Of a DNA stretch of 64,000 bases, positions 1 through 7,556 are shown one piece after another. The notes under the pieces were generated by a model. That model was not told where the DNA came from, ran no database searches, and saw only the letters and a list, made by a program, of their open reading frames with translations. A program made the position numbers and the translations under genes. Within the stretch, counting starts at the first letter, position 1. Each line of letters begins with the position of its first letter. The DNA comes from an uncultured Clostridia bacterium (GTDB lineage Bacteria > Bacillota > Peptococcia > Peptococcales > Peptococcaceae): the NCBI GenBank assembly GCA_944391625.1, contig CALXUG010000005.1:1-64000 (forward strand), given 5' to 3'.

Positions 1-51
1 AGGGGGAACAGCACCCCTTGAAAAATCAGGGGAAAATGGACGAGTTCCTAC

Positions 52-138
52 TAATTGGGGATAACACAGCTCATGGCTGGCGGCGGTATCATCCTGCTGG
101 GAACCACGCTGATCCCTCTGCTGTCTGGCCTGTTTTAA
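52..138 (+). pseudogene. C-terminal fragment of a Maff2-like small membrane protein
   Basis: The last ~28 codons read I-T-Q-L-M-A-G-G-G-I-I-L-L-G-T-T-L-I-P-L-L, the C-terminal hydrophobic segment of Maff2-family proteins, which sit just before the TrbL/VirB6-like gene in clostridial ICEs and may act as a VirB2-like pilin. In the same frame there are stops at 19-21 (TGA) and 49-51 (TAA), and the first ~50 bases do not look like Maff2. The gene is therefore interrupted or cut by an insertion whose 3' end lies in the window. No start or ribosome site for a shorter protein is evident, although an ATG occurs at 73. Confidence 0.5.
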
Positions 139-149
139 GGTAACGGCTT

Positions 150-1016
150 ATGGGTATTCTCACCGAATGGATCACGGAATGGCTGAAAGGGCTTTTGATC
201 GAGGGGATCATGGGAAACCTCACGGGGCTTTTTGACACGGTGAATACCCGAGTCGGAGAAATCGCGGTACAGGTGGGAACTCCCCCGGCGGCGTGGAACG
301 CCGGGGTTTTCTCCCTCATACGGCAAATATCCGAAACGGTGATTTTACCGATTGCCGGACTGATCCTAACCTTTGTTGCAACCTATGAACTGATCCAGAT
401 GCTCATAGACAGGAACAATCTGCATGACATCGACACATGGATATTCTTCAAGTGGATATTCAAAACGGCGGCGGCCATCCTCATTCTCTCCAACACATTC
501 AATATTGTAAACGCGGTATTTGATGTGTCGCAGAGCGTGATCGCCCGGTCTGCCGGTATCATTCAAGGCTCTACGGACATCACGCCGGGGATGCTGGATA
601 CGCTGGAGGCCACCTTAGAAACGATGGGCCTTGGGGAGCTGCTGGGGCTGTTTATGCAGTCCATGCTGATTGGCTTTACTATGACTGCGCTGAACATTAT
701 TATTTTCGTTCTTGTCTATGGCCGTATGCTGGAGATCTATATGCTGACCAGTTTGGCCCCCATCCCCGTGGCGACCCTCTCCAACCGGGAAGTCGGACAG
801 ATGGGCCAAAACTACTTGAAATCCCTGTTTGCCGTGGGCTTCCAAGGGCTGCTCATTTTGTTGTGTGTGGGCATCTATGGCGTGTTGGTGCAGGGCATCT
901 CCACCAGCGGCGACCCCATCGGGGCCATTTGGGGCTGCGTGGGGTACACGGTTTTGCTCTGCTTTATGCTGTTCAAAACCGGGACGATCAGCAAGAGTAT
1001 CTTTGGCGCACATTGA
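150..1016 (+). CDS. TrbL/VirB6-like conjugal transfer membrane protein
   Basis: 288 residues with about five hydrophobic segments (roughly residues 55-78, 93-115, 163-195, 230-250 and 258-280) and polar loops. This is the pattern of VirB6/TrbL-type inner-membrane channel components of type IV secretion in Gram-positive ICEs (the CD1112-like family). An AAGG ribosome site lies upstream of the ATG. It follows the Maff2-like gene and precedes a SpoVG-like gene, the usual clostridial ICE order. It probably forms part of the DNA-transfer channel with VirB4 and PrgI encoded downstream. The family assignment rests on topology and context rather than a catalytic motif. Confidence 0.8.
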   Translation: MGILTEWITEWLKGLLIEGIMGNLTGLFDTVNTRVGEIAVQVGTPPAAWNAGVFSLIRQISETVILPIAGLILTFVATYELIQMLIDRNNLHDIDTWIFFKWIFKTAAAILILSNTFNIVNAVFDVSQSVIARSAGIIQGSTDITPGMLDTLEATLETMGLGELLGLFMQSMLIGFTMTALNIIIFVLVYGRMLEIYMLTSLAPIPVATLSNREVGQMGQNYLKSLFAVGFQGLLILLCVGIYGVLVQGISTSGDPIGAIWGCVGYTVLLCFMLFKTGTISKSIFGAH

Positions 1017-1033
1017 GAAAGGAAAAATAAATT

Positions 1034-1600
1034 ATGGCGAAAGCACAGACGGCGGCACAGGCCGCCCCTACTGTTGACGAGGCGGCGCTGGCAGAAATGC
1101 GCCGCTTAATTTTTGACGCGCCCATCGCGGAACTGGCAGAGTCCCAAGGAATTTCCGTTGATGAGGCGGTAAAGCTCCGGGTGGAGAAAAATCTGGAGGA
1201 GGCTCCGATGCCTGTTACGGTAACGGTGCGCCCGATTGAGCCCCAAGGCAAGCTGCTGGGATTTGCCAGCGTAAACTTTGGCGGTGTGGTGGTAGATGAC
1301 TTTAAGGTGGTGGACGGAAAAAACGGCGTTTTTCTCGGTGCGCCCAGCAAGCCAGATCCCACCAGCAGAACGGGCTACCGCTCCACGGCTCGGGTAACTG
1401 ACCGGGCCTTGCAGGAACGGCTGGACGCTGCCGCCGCCGAAGGGTATTCCGTAGCGGTGGAAAAGCTGATTGCCCGCGCCGAGGCGGTGCGGCCTGCCCC
1501 TATCAAAGAGCAGATGGCACAGGCGGCCAAGGATGCTGAAAAGGCCAATGCCGCCCGCAGCACCCCGCCCAAGGGTAAGGAGGCGCGGGATGACCGATAA
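1034..1600 (+). CDS. SpoVG-family protein of the ICE
   Basis: 188 residues. The central part (about residues 57-105) matches the SpoVG fold: V-T-V-R-P-I, then K-L-L-G-F-A-S-V, then a D-F-K-V-V-D-G-K-N-G-V-F stretch followed by P-S-K-P. SpoVG proteins are small nucleic-acid-binding regulators, and ICE-borne versions commonly sit between the TrbL-like and methyltransferase genes. Residues before and after the domain are Ala/Glu-rich and probably helical. An AAAGGA site precedes the ATG. The 3' end overlaps the start of the next gene by 11 bases, so the two are likely translationally coupled. Its role in transfer is not known to me. Confidence 0.75.
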   Translation: MAKAQTAAQAAPTVDEAALAEMRRLIFDAPIAELAESQGISVDEAVKLRVEKNLEEAPMPVTVTVRPIEPQGKLLGFASVNFGGVVVDDFKVVDGKNGVFLGAPSKPDPTSRTGYRSTARVTDRALQERLDAAAAEGYSVAVEKLIARAEAVRPAPIKEQMAQAAKDAEKANAARSTPPKGKEARDDR

Positions 1601-2375
1601 GGTAACTTCGGGACAAATTGTCCCGAAGCTGACCGAGGGCCTGTTTCTTATGGACGGGATCAAGGGACTTTTGTCCTTGCCCCGTCATTCGGTGGATATG
1701 CTTTTGACCGATCCGCCCTACGGCACAACCAAAAACTATTGGGATGTGCCTTTGCCGCTGGATGCGCTGTGGGAGGCGGTGCGCTGGGCGGTAAAACCAA
1801 ACGGCGCGGCCCTGTTCTTCGCTCAATGCCCCTATGACAAGGTGCTGGGGGCCTCCAACCTCTCCATGCTCCGCTACGAGTGGATATGGTACAAGGAGCG
1901 TGGAACGGGCTTTCTCAATGCCAACCGAGCGCCGCTGAAAAAGTCGGAGAACATTCTTGTGTTCTATCAAAAGTCCCCGGCCTACTTCCCGCAGTTTACT
2001 TATGGGGAGCCGTACAGCAAGGTACACGCCCGCAGCGGCACCAGCCCCAACTATGGCAAGTTTGAGCGGCAGGGCTCATCATCCAACGACGGGCGGCGCT
2101 ATCCGGGGAATGTGCTGTTTGTGCAGACGGTGGCGCATCCTACTCACCCCACACAAAAGCCCGTGGAGCTGTGCGAATATCTCATTAAAACCTACACCCG
2201 CCCCGGTGAGGTGGTGGCCGATCTCTGTGCTGGCTCCGGGACAACCGCCGTGGCCGCCCTCAATACGGGCCGCCGTTTCGTCTGCTTTGAAACCGCCCCG
2301 GCCATTTACGGCCCCGCCGCCCAGCGCATTGAACAGGCACGGCTGGCCGTGGCCCGCGGCGAGAAAGGAGAATGA
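1590..2375 (+). CDS. DNA methyltransferase, DPPY type (N6-adenine/N4-cytosine)
   Basis: 261 residues. Catalytic motif T-D-P-P-Y (residues 40-44) comes before the SAM-binding motif D-L-C-A-G-S-G-T-T (about 211-219), and H-P-T-Q-K-P-V-E lies just upstream of it. This order fits a beta-class N6-adenine or N4-cytosine methyltransferase. The start is placed at ATG 1590 because AAGGAGG precedes it; a longer upstream reading overlaps the SpoVG gene without a ribosome site. No restriction partner is adjacent, so it probably protects the element on transfer or acts as an orphan enzyme. Residues 6-13 (T-S-G-Q-I-V-P-K) are encoded by palindrome copy 1, an apparent insertion in the N-terminus. Confidence 0.85.
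   Translation: MTDKVTSGQIVPKLTEGLFLMDGIKGLLSLPRHSVDMLLTDPPYGTTKNYWDVPLPLDALWEAVRWAVKPNGAALFFAQCPYDKVLGASNLSMLRYEWIWYKERGTGFLNANRAPLKKSENILVFYQKSPAYFPQFTYGEPYSKVHARSGTSPNYGKFERQGSSSNDGRRYPGNVLFVQTVAHPTHPTQKPVELCEYLIKTYTRPGEVVADLCAGSGTTAVAALNTGRRFVCFETAPAIYGPAAQRIEQARLAVARGEKGE
1605..1629. repeat. ICE palindrome, copy 1
   Basis: Arms ACTTCGGGACA and TGTCCCGAAGC around AAT, with one outer mismatch. It lies 15 bases into the DPPY methyltransferase gene and is read in frame as T-S-G-Q-I-V-P-K. Confidence 0.9.
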
Positions 2376-3016
2376 CCATCGGACAATATCCCATTATTTA
2401 CGCCGATCCCCCTTGGCAGTATCAGCGAAGCAAGGTACAGGGGGCGGCGGAGAACCATTACCCCACCATGAGTATCAATGAATTGTGCGCGCTGCCTGTG
2501 GCCGAGCTTGCGGCCCCGGACTGCGCGCTTTTTTTGTGGGCGACTTTTCCCCAGCTCCCGGAGGCTCTGCGGCTCATAGAGGCGTGGGGCTTTACCTATA
2601 AAAGCGTGGCCTTTGTCTGGCTGAAAAAGAACAAAAAAGCGGATAGCTGGTTTTACGGGCTGGGCTTTTGGACGCGGGGCAACGCTGAAATCTGTCTGCT
2701 GGCGACGAGGGGCCACCCCAAGCGGCAGGCGGCCAATGTCCATCAGTTTATCATTTCACCCATTGAAGCCCACAGCAAAAAGCCCGACGAGGCCCGTGAC
2801 AAGATCGTGGCCCTCATGGGCGACCTGCCCCGTGTGGAGCTGTTCGCAAGGCAGACCCCGCCCGGCTGGGAGGTGTGGGGGAACGAGGTGGAGCCCACGA
2901 TCCGGGACTTTGGGACAAAGTGTCCCAAGGTTGACGGCGGCAGAAAGGAGGCCGATCATGCCGTATGTGAATGTACCCAACGACCTATCCAAAATCAAAA
3001 CCAAAATTGCCTTTAA
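2372..3016 (+). CDS. MT-A70 family N6-adenine methyltransferase
   Basis: 214 residues. The D-P-P-W catalytic motif is at residues 12-15, followed by F-L-W-A-T-F and a conserved G-F-W-T-R-G-N-A-E region with E-A-H-S-K-K-P-D-E near residue 135. These are hallmarks of phage- and ICE-encoded MT-A70 enzymes that methylate adenine. Its start overlaps the preceding methyltransferase stop (ATGA), so the two are coupled. The last ~37 residues, after W-G-N-E-V-E-P-T, are not typical: they are encoded by palindrome copy 2 and then by prgI sequence read in another frame. The repeat appears to have displaced the original stop. Confidence 0.85.
   Translation: MTIGQYPIIYADPPWQYQRSKVQGAAENHYPTMSINELCALPVAELAAPDCALFLWATFPQLPEALRLIEAWGFTYKSVAFVWLKKNKKADSWFYGLGFWTRGNAEICLLATRGHPKRQAANVHQFIISPIEAHSKKPDEARDKIVALMGDLPRVELFARQTPPGWEVWGNEVEPTIRDFGTKCPKVDGGRKEADHAVCECTQRPIQNQNQNCL
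2907..2931. repeat. ICE palindrome, copy 2
   Basis: Arms ACTTTGGGACA and TGTCCCAAGGT around AAG. It lies at the 3' end of the MT-A70 gene, 26 bases before the prgI start, and is read there as D-F-G-T-K-C-P-K-V, a different frame from copies 1 and 3. Confidence 0.88.
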
Positions 3017-3341
3017 CCTTACCAAGCGCCAGTTGATCTGCTTCGGCGGCGCGGCGCTGGTAGGCGTCCCGGTCTATCTGCTGTCCCGAAGCTCTATCGG
3101 CAGCACCGGGGCCATGTTCCTCATGCTGGCCGTTATGCTCCCGGCGTTTATGCTTGCCATGTATGAGCGGGACGGCCTGCCCTTTGAAAAGGTGGTGCGG
3201 AACATCATCCGGGCCAAGTTCACCTGGCCCGGCATCAGACCGTACAAAACGCAGAATATCTATGCTCCGTTTGCGGGAAAGGAGGAGCCTATTGCAGACA
3301 AAAAGCAAACCCCAAAAGCGCGGCACCGCAAGGGCCGCTAA
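2958..3341 (+). CDS. PrgI-family type IV secretion protein
   Basis: 127 residues starting M-P-Y-V-N-V-P-N-D-L, the usual PrgI opening, with two hydrophobic segments near residues 27-43 and 49-65 and a basic tail. PrgI-like proteins are short VirB3-like partners of VirB4 in Gram-positive conjugation systems. The start is fixed by AAAGGAGG at 2944-2951. The gene begins inside the out-of-frame tail of the MT-A70 gene, and its 3' end overlaps the virB4 start by 50 bases. That arrangement suggests coupled synthesis of the PrgI-VirB4 pair. Confidence 0.85.
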   Translation: MPYVNVPNDLSKIKTKIAFNLTKRQLICFGGAALVGVPVYLLSRSSIGSTGAMFLMLAVMLPAFMLAMYERDGLPFEKVVRNIIRAKFTWPGIRPYKTQNIYAPFAGKEEPIADKKQTPKARHRKGR

Positions 3342-5658
3342 AGGCCGGGCCGGACTTTCGGCCCAGCAGACCATCCCCTATATCGCCATGCACCCGGACG
3401 GCGTGTGCCAGCTCCCCGGCGGTATCTACACAAAAACCGTGGAATATGAGGACATCAACTATTCCGTGGCCTCCACCGAGGATCAGACGGCTATCTTTGG
3501 CGGCTGGAGCTCATTCCTCAATTACTTTGACAGCTCCCTGCCGTTCCAGCTTTCCTTTATCAACCGCCGTTCCCGTGACCGCAGCCGCTACAAGGTGAAT
3601 ATCCCGCCCGCCGAGGATGACTTCAACAGCGTCCGGGAGGAGTTCACCTCCATGCTGAAAAACCAGATCGCCAAAAGCAACAACGGCATTGAACGCACAA
3701 AATATATCACCTTCGGCCTGCCTGCCGAGGGTGTGGCCGAGGCCCGCCCCCGTCTGGAGCGTGTGGAGGCCGATGTGATGGGAAACCTCCATCGGCTGGG
3801 CGTTCAGTCGGAGCCGCTGGCTGGCCGGGATCGGCTGGCTCTGCTCCATAGCCAGATGCACCCCGGCAATCGGGAGCCGTTCCGCTTTGCGTGGAAGGAC
3901 ATCCCCAAGCACGGCCTTGGCACCAAGGACTATATCGCCCCGGACAGCTTCGACTTCCGGGACAGCCGCACTTTCCGGGTGGGCCGCTATTGGGGCGCGG
4001 CGTCCTATTTGCAGATTTTGGCGTCGGAGCTGTCTGACAAGCTCCTTGCCGAGATTTTGGAATTGGATGCGGAGCTGACCGTCACCATGCACATTCAGAC
4101 GGTGGATCAGCTCAAGGCCATTAAGACCATCAAGGGAAAAATCTCTGACATTGGCCGCATGAAGGCCGAGGAACAGAAAAAGGCTGTCCGGGCAGGGTAC
4201 GACATGGAGATTTTGCCCCCCGACCTCATTACCTTTTCCAAGGACGCCGCCGAGCTGCTGGCAGACCTCCAGTCCCGGAATGAAAGAATGTTCCTGCTGA
4301 CTTTTACGGTGGTGAACATGGCTCCCAACCGCCAGCGGCTGGAAAACGATGTGTTTACCGTGGGCGGTATCGCGCAGAAATATAATTGCGCCTTGAAGCG
4401 GCTGGACTGGCAACAGGAGCAGGCGTTTGTTTCCTCGCTGGCCCTCGGCTATAACGGGCTGGAGATCCAGCGGGGCATGACTACCAGCTCCACGGCCATT
4501 TTCATTCCCTTTATGACAAGGGAGCTGCGCATGGGCGGGCAGGCCCTCTACTACGGCATGAACGCCCTTTCCCACAATGTCATCATGGCTGACCGCAAAA
4601 AGCTGAAATCTGCCAACGGCCTGTACCTCGGCTCCACCGGCTCGGGCAAGAGCTTCGCCGCCAAGCGGGAGCTGCTCAATGTGTTTCTGACCATCCCGCA
4701 GGATCGAATAATCATTGTAGACCCAATGGGCGAATATGCCCCGCTGGTGCGTCGGCTGGGCGGACAGGTCATTGAGATCGCCCCGGACAGCCCCAACCAC
4801 ATCAATCCAATGGATATTCAAATGGGGATCAGCGACGAGGACAGCCCGCTTTCCATGAAGGCGGACTTTTTGCTTTCCCTGTGCGAGCTGGTGGTGGGCG
4901 GCAAGGAGGGCTTGCAGCCCATCGAAAAGACCGTCATTGACCGCTGTGTGCGGCTGGTCTACCGGGAAGTGGCGCTGGGGCTGGAAACGGCGAAAACGCC
5001 CCTGCTCCAAGATTTGTATGAGGAGCTTCTGCGCCAGCCCGAGCCAGAGGCCCGCCGTGTGGCGACCGCTTTGGAGCTCTACTGCACAGGCTCCCTCAAT
5101 CTGTTCAATCATCCAACCAATGTCAATCTCAATTCCCGTGTGGTGTGCATCGTCATCAAGGGGATGGGAGAAAACCTCCGCAAGATCGCCATGCACATTA
5201 CCAATGAGTTTGTCACGGCGGCGGTGAATACCAACTATGAAAACGGCGTGGCGACATGGTGTTACTTCGATGAGTTCCATGTGCTGCTCCGCGACCCCCT
5301 CACGGCCAGTTATTTCGTTCTGCTCTGGCGTACCCTGCGTAAGCGGGGCTGCGTCCCGTCGGCGTTGACGCAGAATGTAAAGAACCTGCTGGCCAGTCTG
5401 GAGATCGAGAATATTCTGGATAACACCGACTTTATGATCCTGCTGTCACAGGCACAGAGCGACCGGGCGATTTTGGCGAAGCAGCTCGGCATTTCCGAGC
5501 ATCAGCTTTCCTACATCACCCACTCCAATTCCGGTGAGGGGCTGCTGTTCTACGGCAACACCACCATTCCCTTTGTGGATCGTTTCCCTCGCGGTGAGAT
5601 TTATGACCTGCTGACGACCCGCCCGGAGGATATGGCCCATGAGCGAAAAGACGAGTAA
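3292..5658 (+). CDS. VirB4-like conjugation ATPase
   Basis: 788 residues. Walker A G-S-T-G-S-G-K-S is at residues 447-454 and Walker B C-Y-F-D-E-F has its acidic pair at 660-661. The N-terminal ~400 residues match the VirB4/TraC-type assembly ATPase. The start is placed at TTG 3292 because AAAGGAGG (3278-3285) is perfectly spaced from it; an ATG at 3154 would begin inside prgI with no ribosome site. The protein powers assembly of, or substrate transfer through, the type IV machine at the inner face of the membrane. Its 3' end overlaps the NlpC/P60 gene by 20 bases. Confidence 0.92.
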   Translation: MQTKSKPQKRGTARAAKGRAGLSAQQTIPYIAMHPDGVCQLPGGIYTKTVEYEDINYSVASTEDQTAIFGGWSSFLNYFDSSLPFQLSFINRRSRDRSRYKVNIPPAEDDFNSVREEFTSMLKNQIAKSNNGIERTKYITFGLPAEGVAEARPRLERVEADVMGNLHRLGVQSEPLAGRDRLALLHSQMHPGNREPFRFAWKDIPKHGLGTKDYIAPDSFDFRDSRTFRVGRYWGAASYLQILASELSDKLLAEILELDAELTVTMHIQTVDQLKAIKTIKGKISDIGRMKAEEQKKAVRAGYDMEILPPDLITFSKDAAELLADLQSRNERMFLLTFTVVNMAPNRQRLENDVFTVGGIAQKYNCALKRLDWQQEQAFVSSLALGYNGLEIQRGMTTSSTAIFIPFMTRELRMGGQALYYGMNALSHNVIMADRKKLKSANGLYLGSTGSGKSFAAKRELLNVFLTIPQDRIIIVDPMGEYAPLVRRLGGQVIEIAPDSPNHINPMDIQMGISDEDSPLSMKADFLLSLCELVVGGKEGLQPIEKTVIDRCVRLVYREVALGLETAKTPLLQDLYEELLRQPEPEARRVATALELYCTGSLNLFNHPTNVNLNSRVVCIVIKGMGENLRKIAMHITNEFVTAAVNTNYENGVATWCYFDEFHVLLRDPLTASYFVLLWRTLRKRGCVPSALTQNVKNLLASLEIENILDNTDFMILLSQAQSDRAILAKQLGISEHQLSYITHSNSGEGLLFYGNTTIPFVDRFPRGEIYDLLTTRPEDMAHERKDE

Positions 5659-7273
5659 GGGCACTTCGGGACAAAGTGTCCCGAAGTCCAAGTTCCGACA
5701 CAAGAGCCGGCAGGAACAGGCGGCGGAGTCCAAGCTCCGTATGGAAAAGCGGGGTGAAAAGCTGGATAAGGCCCGGGGCAAGCTGGCGAAACAGAAACCG
5801 CCCAAGCGTCCCGGCCCCGTGAAGCGTGCGGGCCGGGCGGCGCTGGGCGGCGTGCATGGCTTTGTGCACGGGAAAATCTATGAGGTGGAGCATGAAAATG
5901 TGGGCACCGAGGGCGCTCACCGCTCCGAGCTGGTGGGCGAGTCCGTTCTGCGGCATGGAACCCGCCATGTAAAAAAGGCCATCCGGGAACACCCGGAAAA
6001 AGCAGTCCGCAAGGCCGAGGCCAAGCATATCAAGGCCACGGCGGATTATCAGTTCCGGGCGGCGGCTCTGGAACACCCCGAGCTGGATCAAGGCGTGATC
6101 TCCCGGTATCTGCAAAAGCGGCACATTCAAAAGCAGTATGCGAAACAGGCGCGGGAGGCCGCCAAGCATGGGGCCAAGGCCGCCGAGAAAACGGCTGTCA
6201 CCACGGAGCGGCTGGCTGTCCGTGCGTGGGGCTTCGTCAAGCGGCATCCCGTGGGCGTGATCATTGCGCTGGCCTGCTGTCTGCTGATCTTCTCCCTCCA
6301 GTCCTGCGTTTCTTCTATGGCGTCGGTTGGCAACGGCCTTGTGGGAGCGGTGGCCGCCAGCACCTATCCGTCTGAGGATGGGGATATGCTGGGGGCCGAG
6401 GCCGCCTATTGTGCATTGGAGGCCGAGCTGCAGGAGTACCTCGACACCTATGAGGCCACCCACGATTATGACGAATACCATTTTGACCTCGATGACATTG
6501 AGCACGATCCCTATGTGCTGATCTCTATGCTCTCGGCGCTCCATGAGGGGGCGTGGACGGTGGACGAGGTACAGGGTACGCTTCAAAGCCTGTTTGACCG
6601 CCAGTACATTCTCACCGAGGATGTGGTGGTGGAGGTGCGGTATCGGACGGAAACCCGGACGGACAGCGAGGGCAACACCTACACGGTGCAGGTGCCCTAT
6701 AACTACTATATTTGCTATGTGACGCTGGAAAACTTCAACCTCTCCCATGTGCCGATCTACATGATGACCGAGGAACAGCTTTCCCGGTATGCCCTCTATA
6801 TGGCTACGCTGGGCAACCGCCCCGACCTGTTCCCGGAGTCCGGCTATGTGCCCAAGTACACCAACCCGCCCCCGGAGCATGACATCCCGGAGGAATATCT
6901 GGCCGATGAAACCTTTGCGGCTATTCTGGCGGAGGCGGAAAAATATGTGGGCTTCCCCTATGTGTGGGGCGGCAGTAGTCCCTCCACCTCTTTTGATTGC
7001 TCTGGCTTCGTCAGCTATGTCTACAATCAATGCGGCTGGGACTTCGGGCGGCTGGGAGCCCAAGGGCTCTACAACATTTCCACCCGGACAAATAACCCCA
7101 AGCCCGGCGATCTGGTTTTCTTCACGGGAACCTATGACACCCCGGGCGTTTCCCATTGCGGCATTTATGTGGGGGATGGCTGGATGCTCCATTGCGGCGA
7201 CCCCATCAGCTATGCCAATTTGAACAACAGCTATTGGCAGTCCCACCTATATGCCTACGGCAAACTTTATTGA
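5639..7273 (+). CDS. NlpC/P60 cell-wall hydrolase of the conjugation machine (CD1108-like)
   Basis: 544 residues. The basic N-terminal region of ~200 residues is rich in Lys/Arg/Ala, a single membrane segment lies near residues 206-224, and an extracellular part ends in an NlpC/P60 domain. Catalytic Cys454 sits in F-D-C-S-G-F-V and His506 in V-S-H-C-G-I-Y-V-G. Such enzymes cut peptidoglycan locally so the conjugation channel can cross the wall (VirB1-like role). Residues 9-16 (T-S-G-Q-S-V-P-K) come from palindrome copy 3. The start overlaps the virB4 end, so translation is probably coupled. Confidence 0.9.
   Translation: MSEKTSKGTSGQSVPKSKFRHKSRQEQAAESKLRMEKRGEKLDKARGKLAKQKPPKRPGPVKRAGRAALGGVHGFVHGKIYEVEHENVGTEGAHRSELVGESVLRHGTRHVKKAIREHPEKAVRKAEAKHIKATADYQFRAAALEHPELDQGVISRYLQKRHIQKQYAKQAREAAKHGAKAAEKTAVTTERLAVRAWGFVKRHPVGVIIALACCLLIFSLQSCVSSMASVGNGLVGAVAASTYPSEDGDMLGAEAAYCALEAELQEYLDTYEATHDYDEYHFDLDDIEHDPYVLISMLSALHEGAWTVDEVQGTLQSLFDRQYILTEDVVVEVRYRTETRTDSEGNTYTVQVPYNYYICYVTLENFNLSHVPIYMMTEEQLSRYALYMATLGNRPDLFPESGYVPKYTNPPPEHDIPEEYLADETFAAILAEAEKYVGFPYVWGGSSPSTSFDCSGFVSYVYNQCGWDFGRLGAQGLYNISTRTNNPKPGDLVFFTGTYDTPGVSHCGIYVGDGWMLHCGDPISYANLNNSYWQSHLYAYGKLY
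5663..5687. repeat. ICE palindrome, copy 3 (perfect)
   Basis: Perfect arms ACTTCGGGACA and TGTCCCGAAGT around AAG, 24 bases after the ATG of the NlpC/P60 gene and read as T-S-G-Q-S-V-P-K. Confidence 0.95.
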
Positions 7274-7292
7274 TAAAGGAGGATTTTTGAAT

Positions 7293-7556
7293 ATGGCAAT
7301 CAGCAAAAGCGCGAAAATCGAGGCCGAGATCGAAAAGGTCAAGGCCAAGATCGCGGAACAGCAGACCCGCTTGAAGGAGCTGGAGCAGAAAAAGCTGGAG
7401 GCGGAAAACAGCGAGATCGTGGACATCGTGCGGGGCATGAGCATTTCCCTCACCGATCTGCCCCTGTTGCTCCAGTCCATCCAGAACGGCGGCAAGGCAG
7501 CTTTGGGACAAAGTGTCCCGAAGTCTGCTTCCCCGGAAGTGGAGGTGGCGGAATGA
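7293..7556 (+). CDS. DUF4315 coiled-coil protein
   Basis: 87 residues. The first ~45 residues form a charged coiled coil (repeating K-I-E-A-E-I-E-K-V-K pattern), followed by I-V-R-G-M-S-I-S-L-T-D-L-P-L-L-L, typical of the DUF4315 family found next to NlpC/P60 genes in clostridial ICEs. AAAGGAGG (7275-7283) sets the start at ATG 7293. The C-terminus contains L-G-Q-S-V-P-K-S encoded by palindrome copy 4. The stop overlaps the next start. Function is unknown; the conserved position suggests a small accessory part of the transfer apparatus. Confidence 0.8.
   Translation: MAISKSAKIEAEIEKVKAKIAEQQTRLKELEQKKLEAENSEIVDIVRGMSISLTDLPLLLQSIQNGGKAALGQSVPKSASPEVEVAE
7500..7524. repeat. ICE palindrome, copy 4
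   Basis: GCTTTGGGACA, AAG, TGTCCCGAAGT. It lies 32 bases before the DUF4315 stop codon and is read as A-L-G-Q-S-V-P-K. Confidence 0.9.

Noticed and set aside
3511-5280. 589-codon open frame on the minus strand
   Set aside because: It is the antisense shadow of virB4 in GC-rich DNA: no ribosome site, no family motif, and the plus strand has clear Walker motifs.
5516-7246. 576-codon open frame on the minus strand
   Set aside because: Antisense of the NlpC/P60 gene, whose catalytic motifs are intact; composition artefact.
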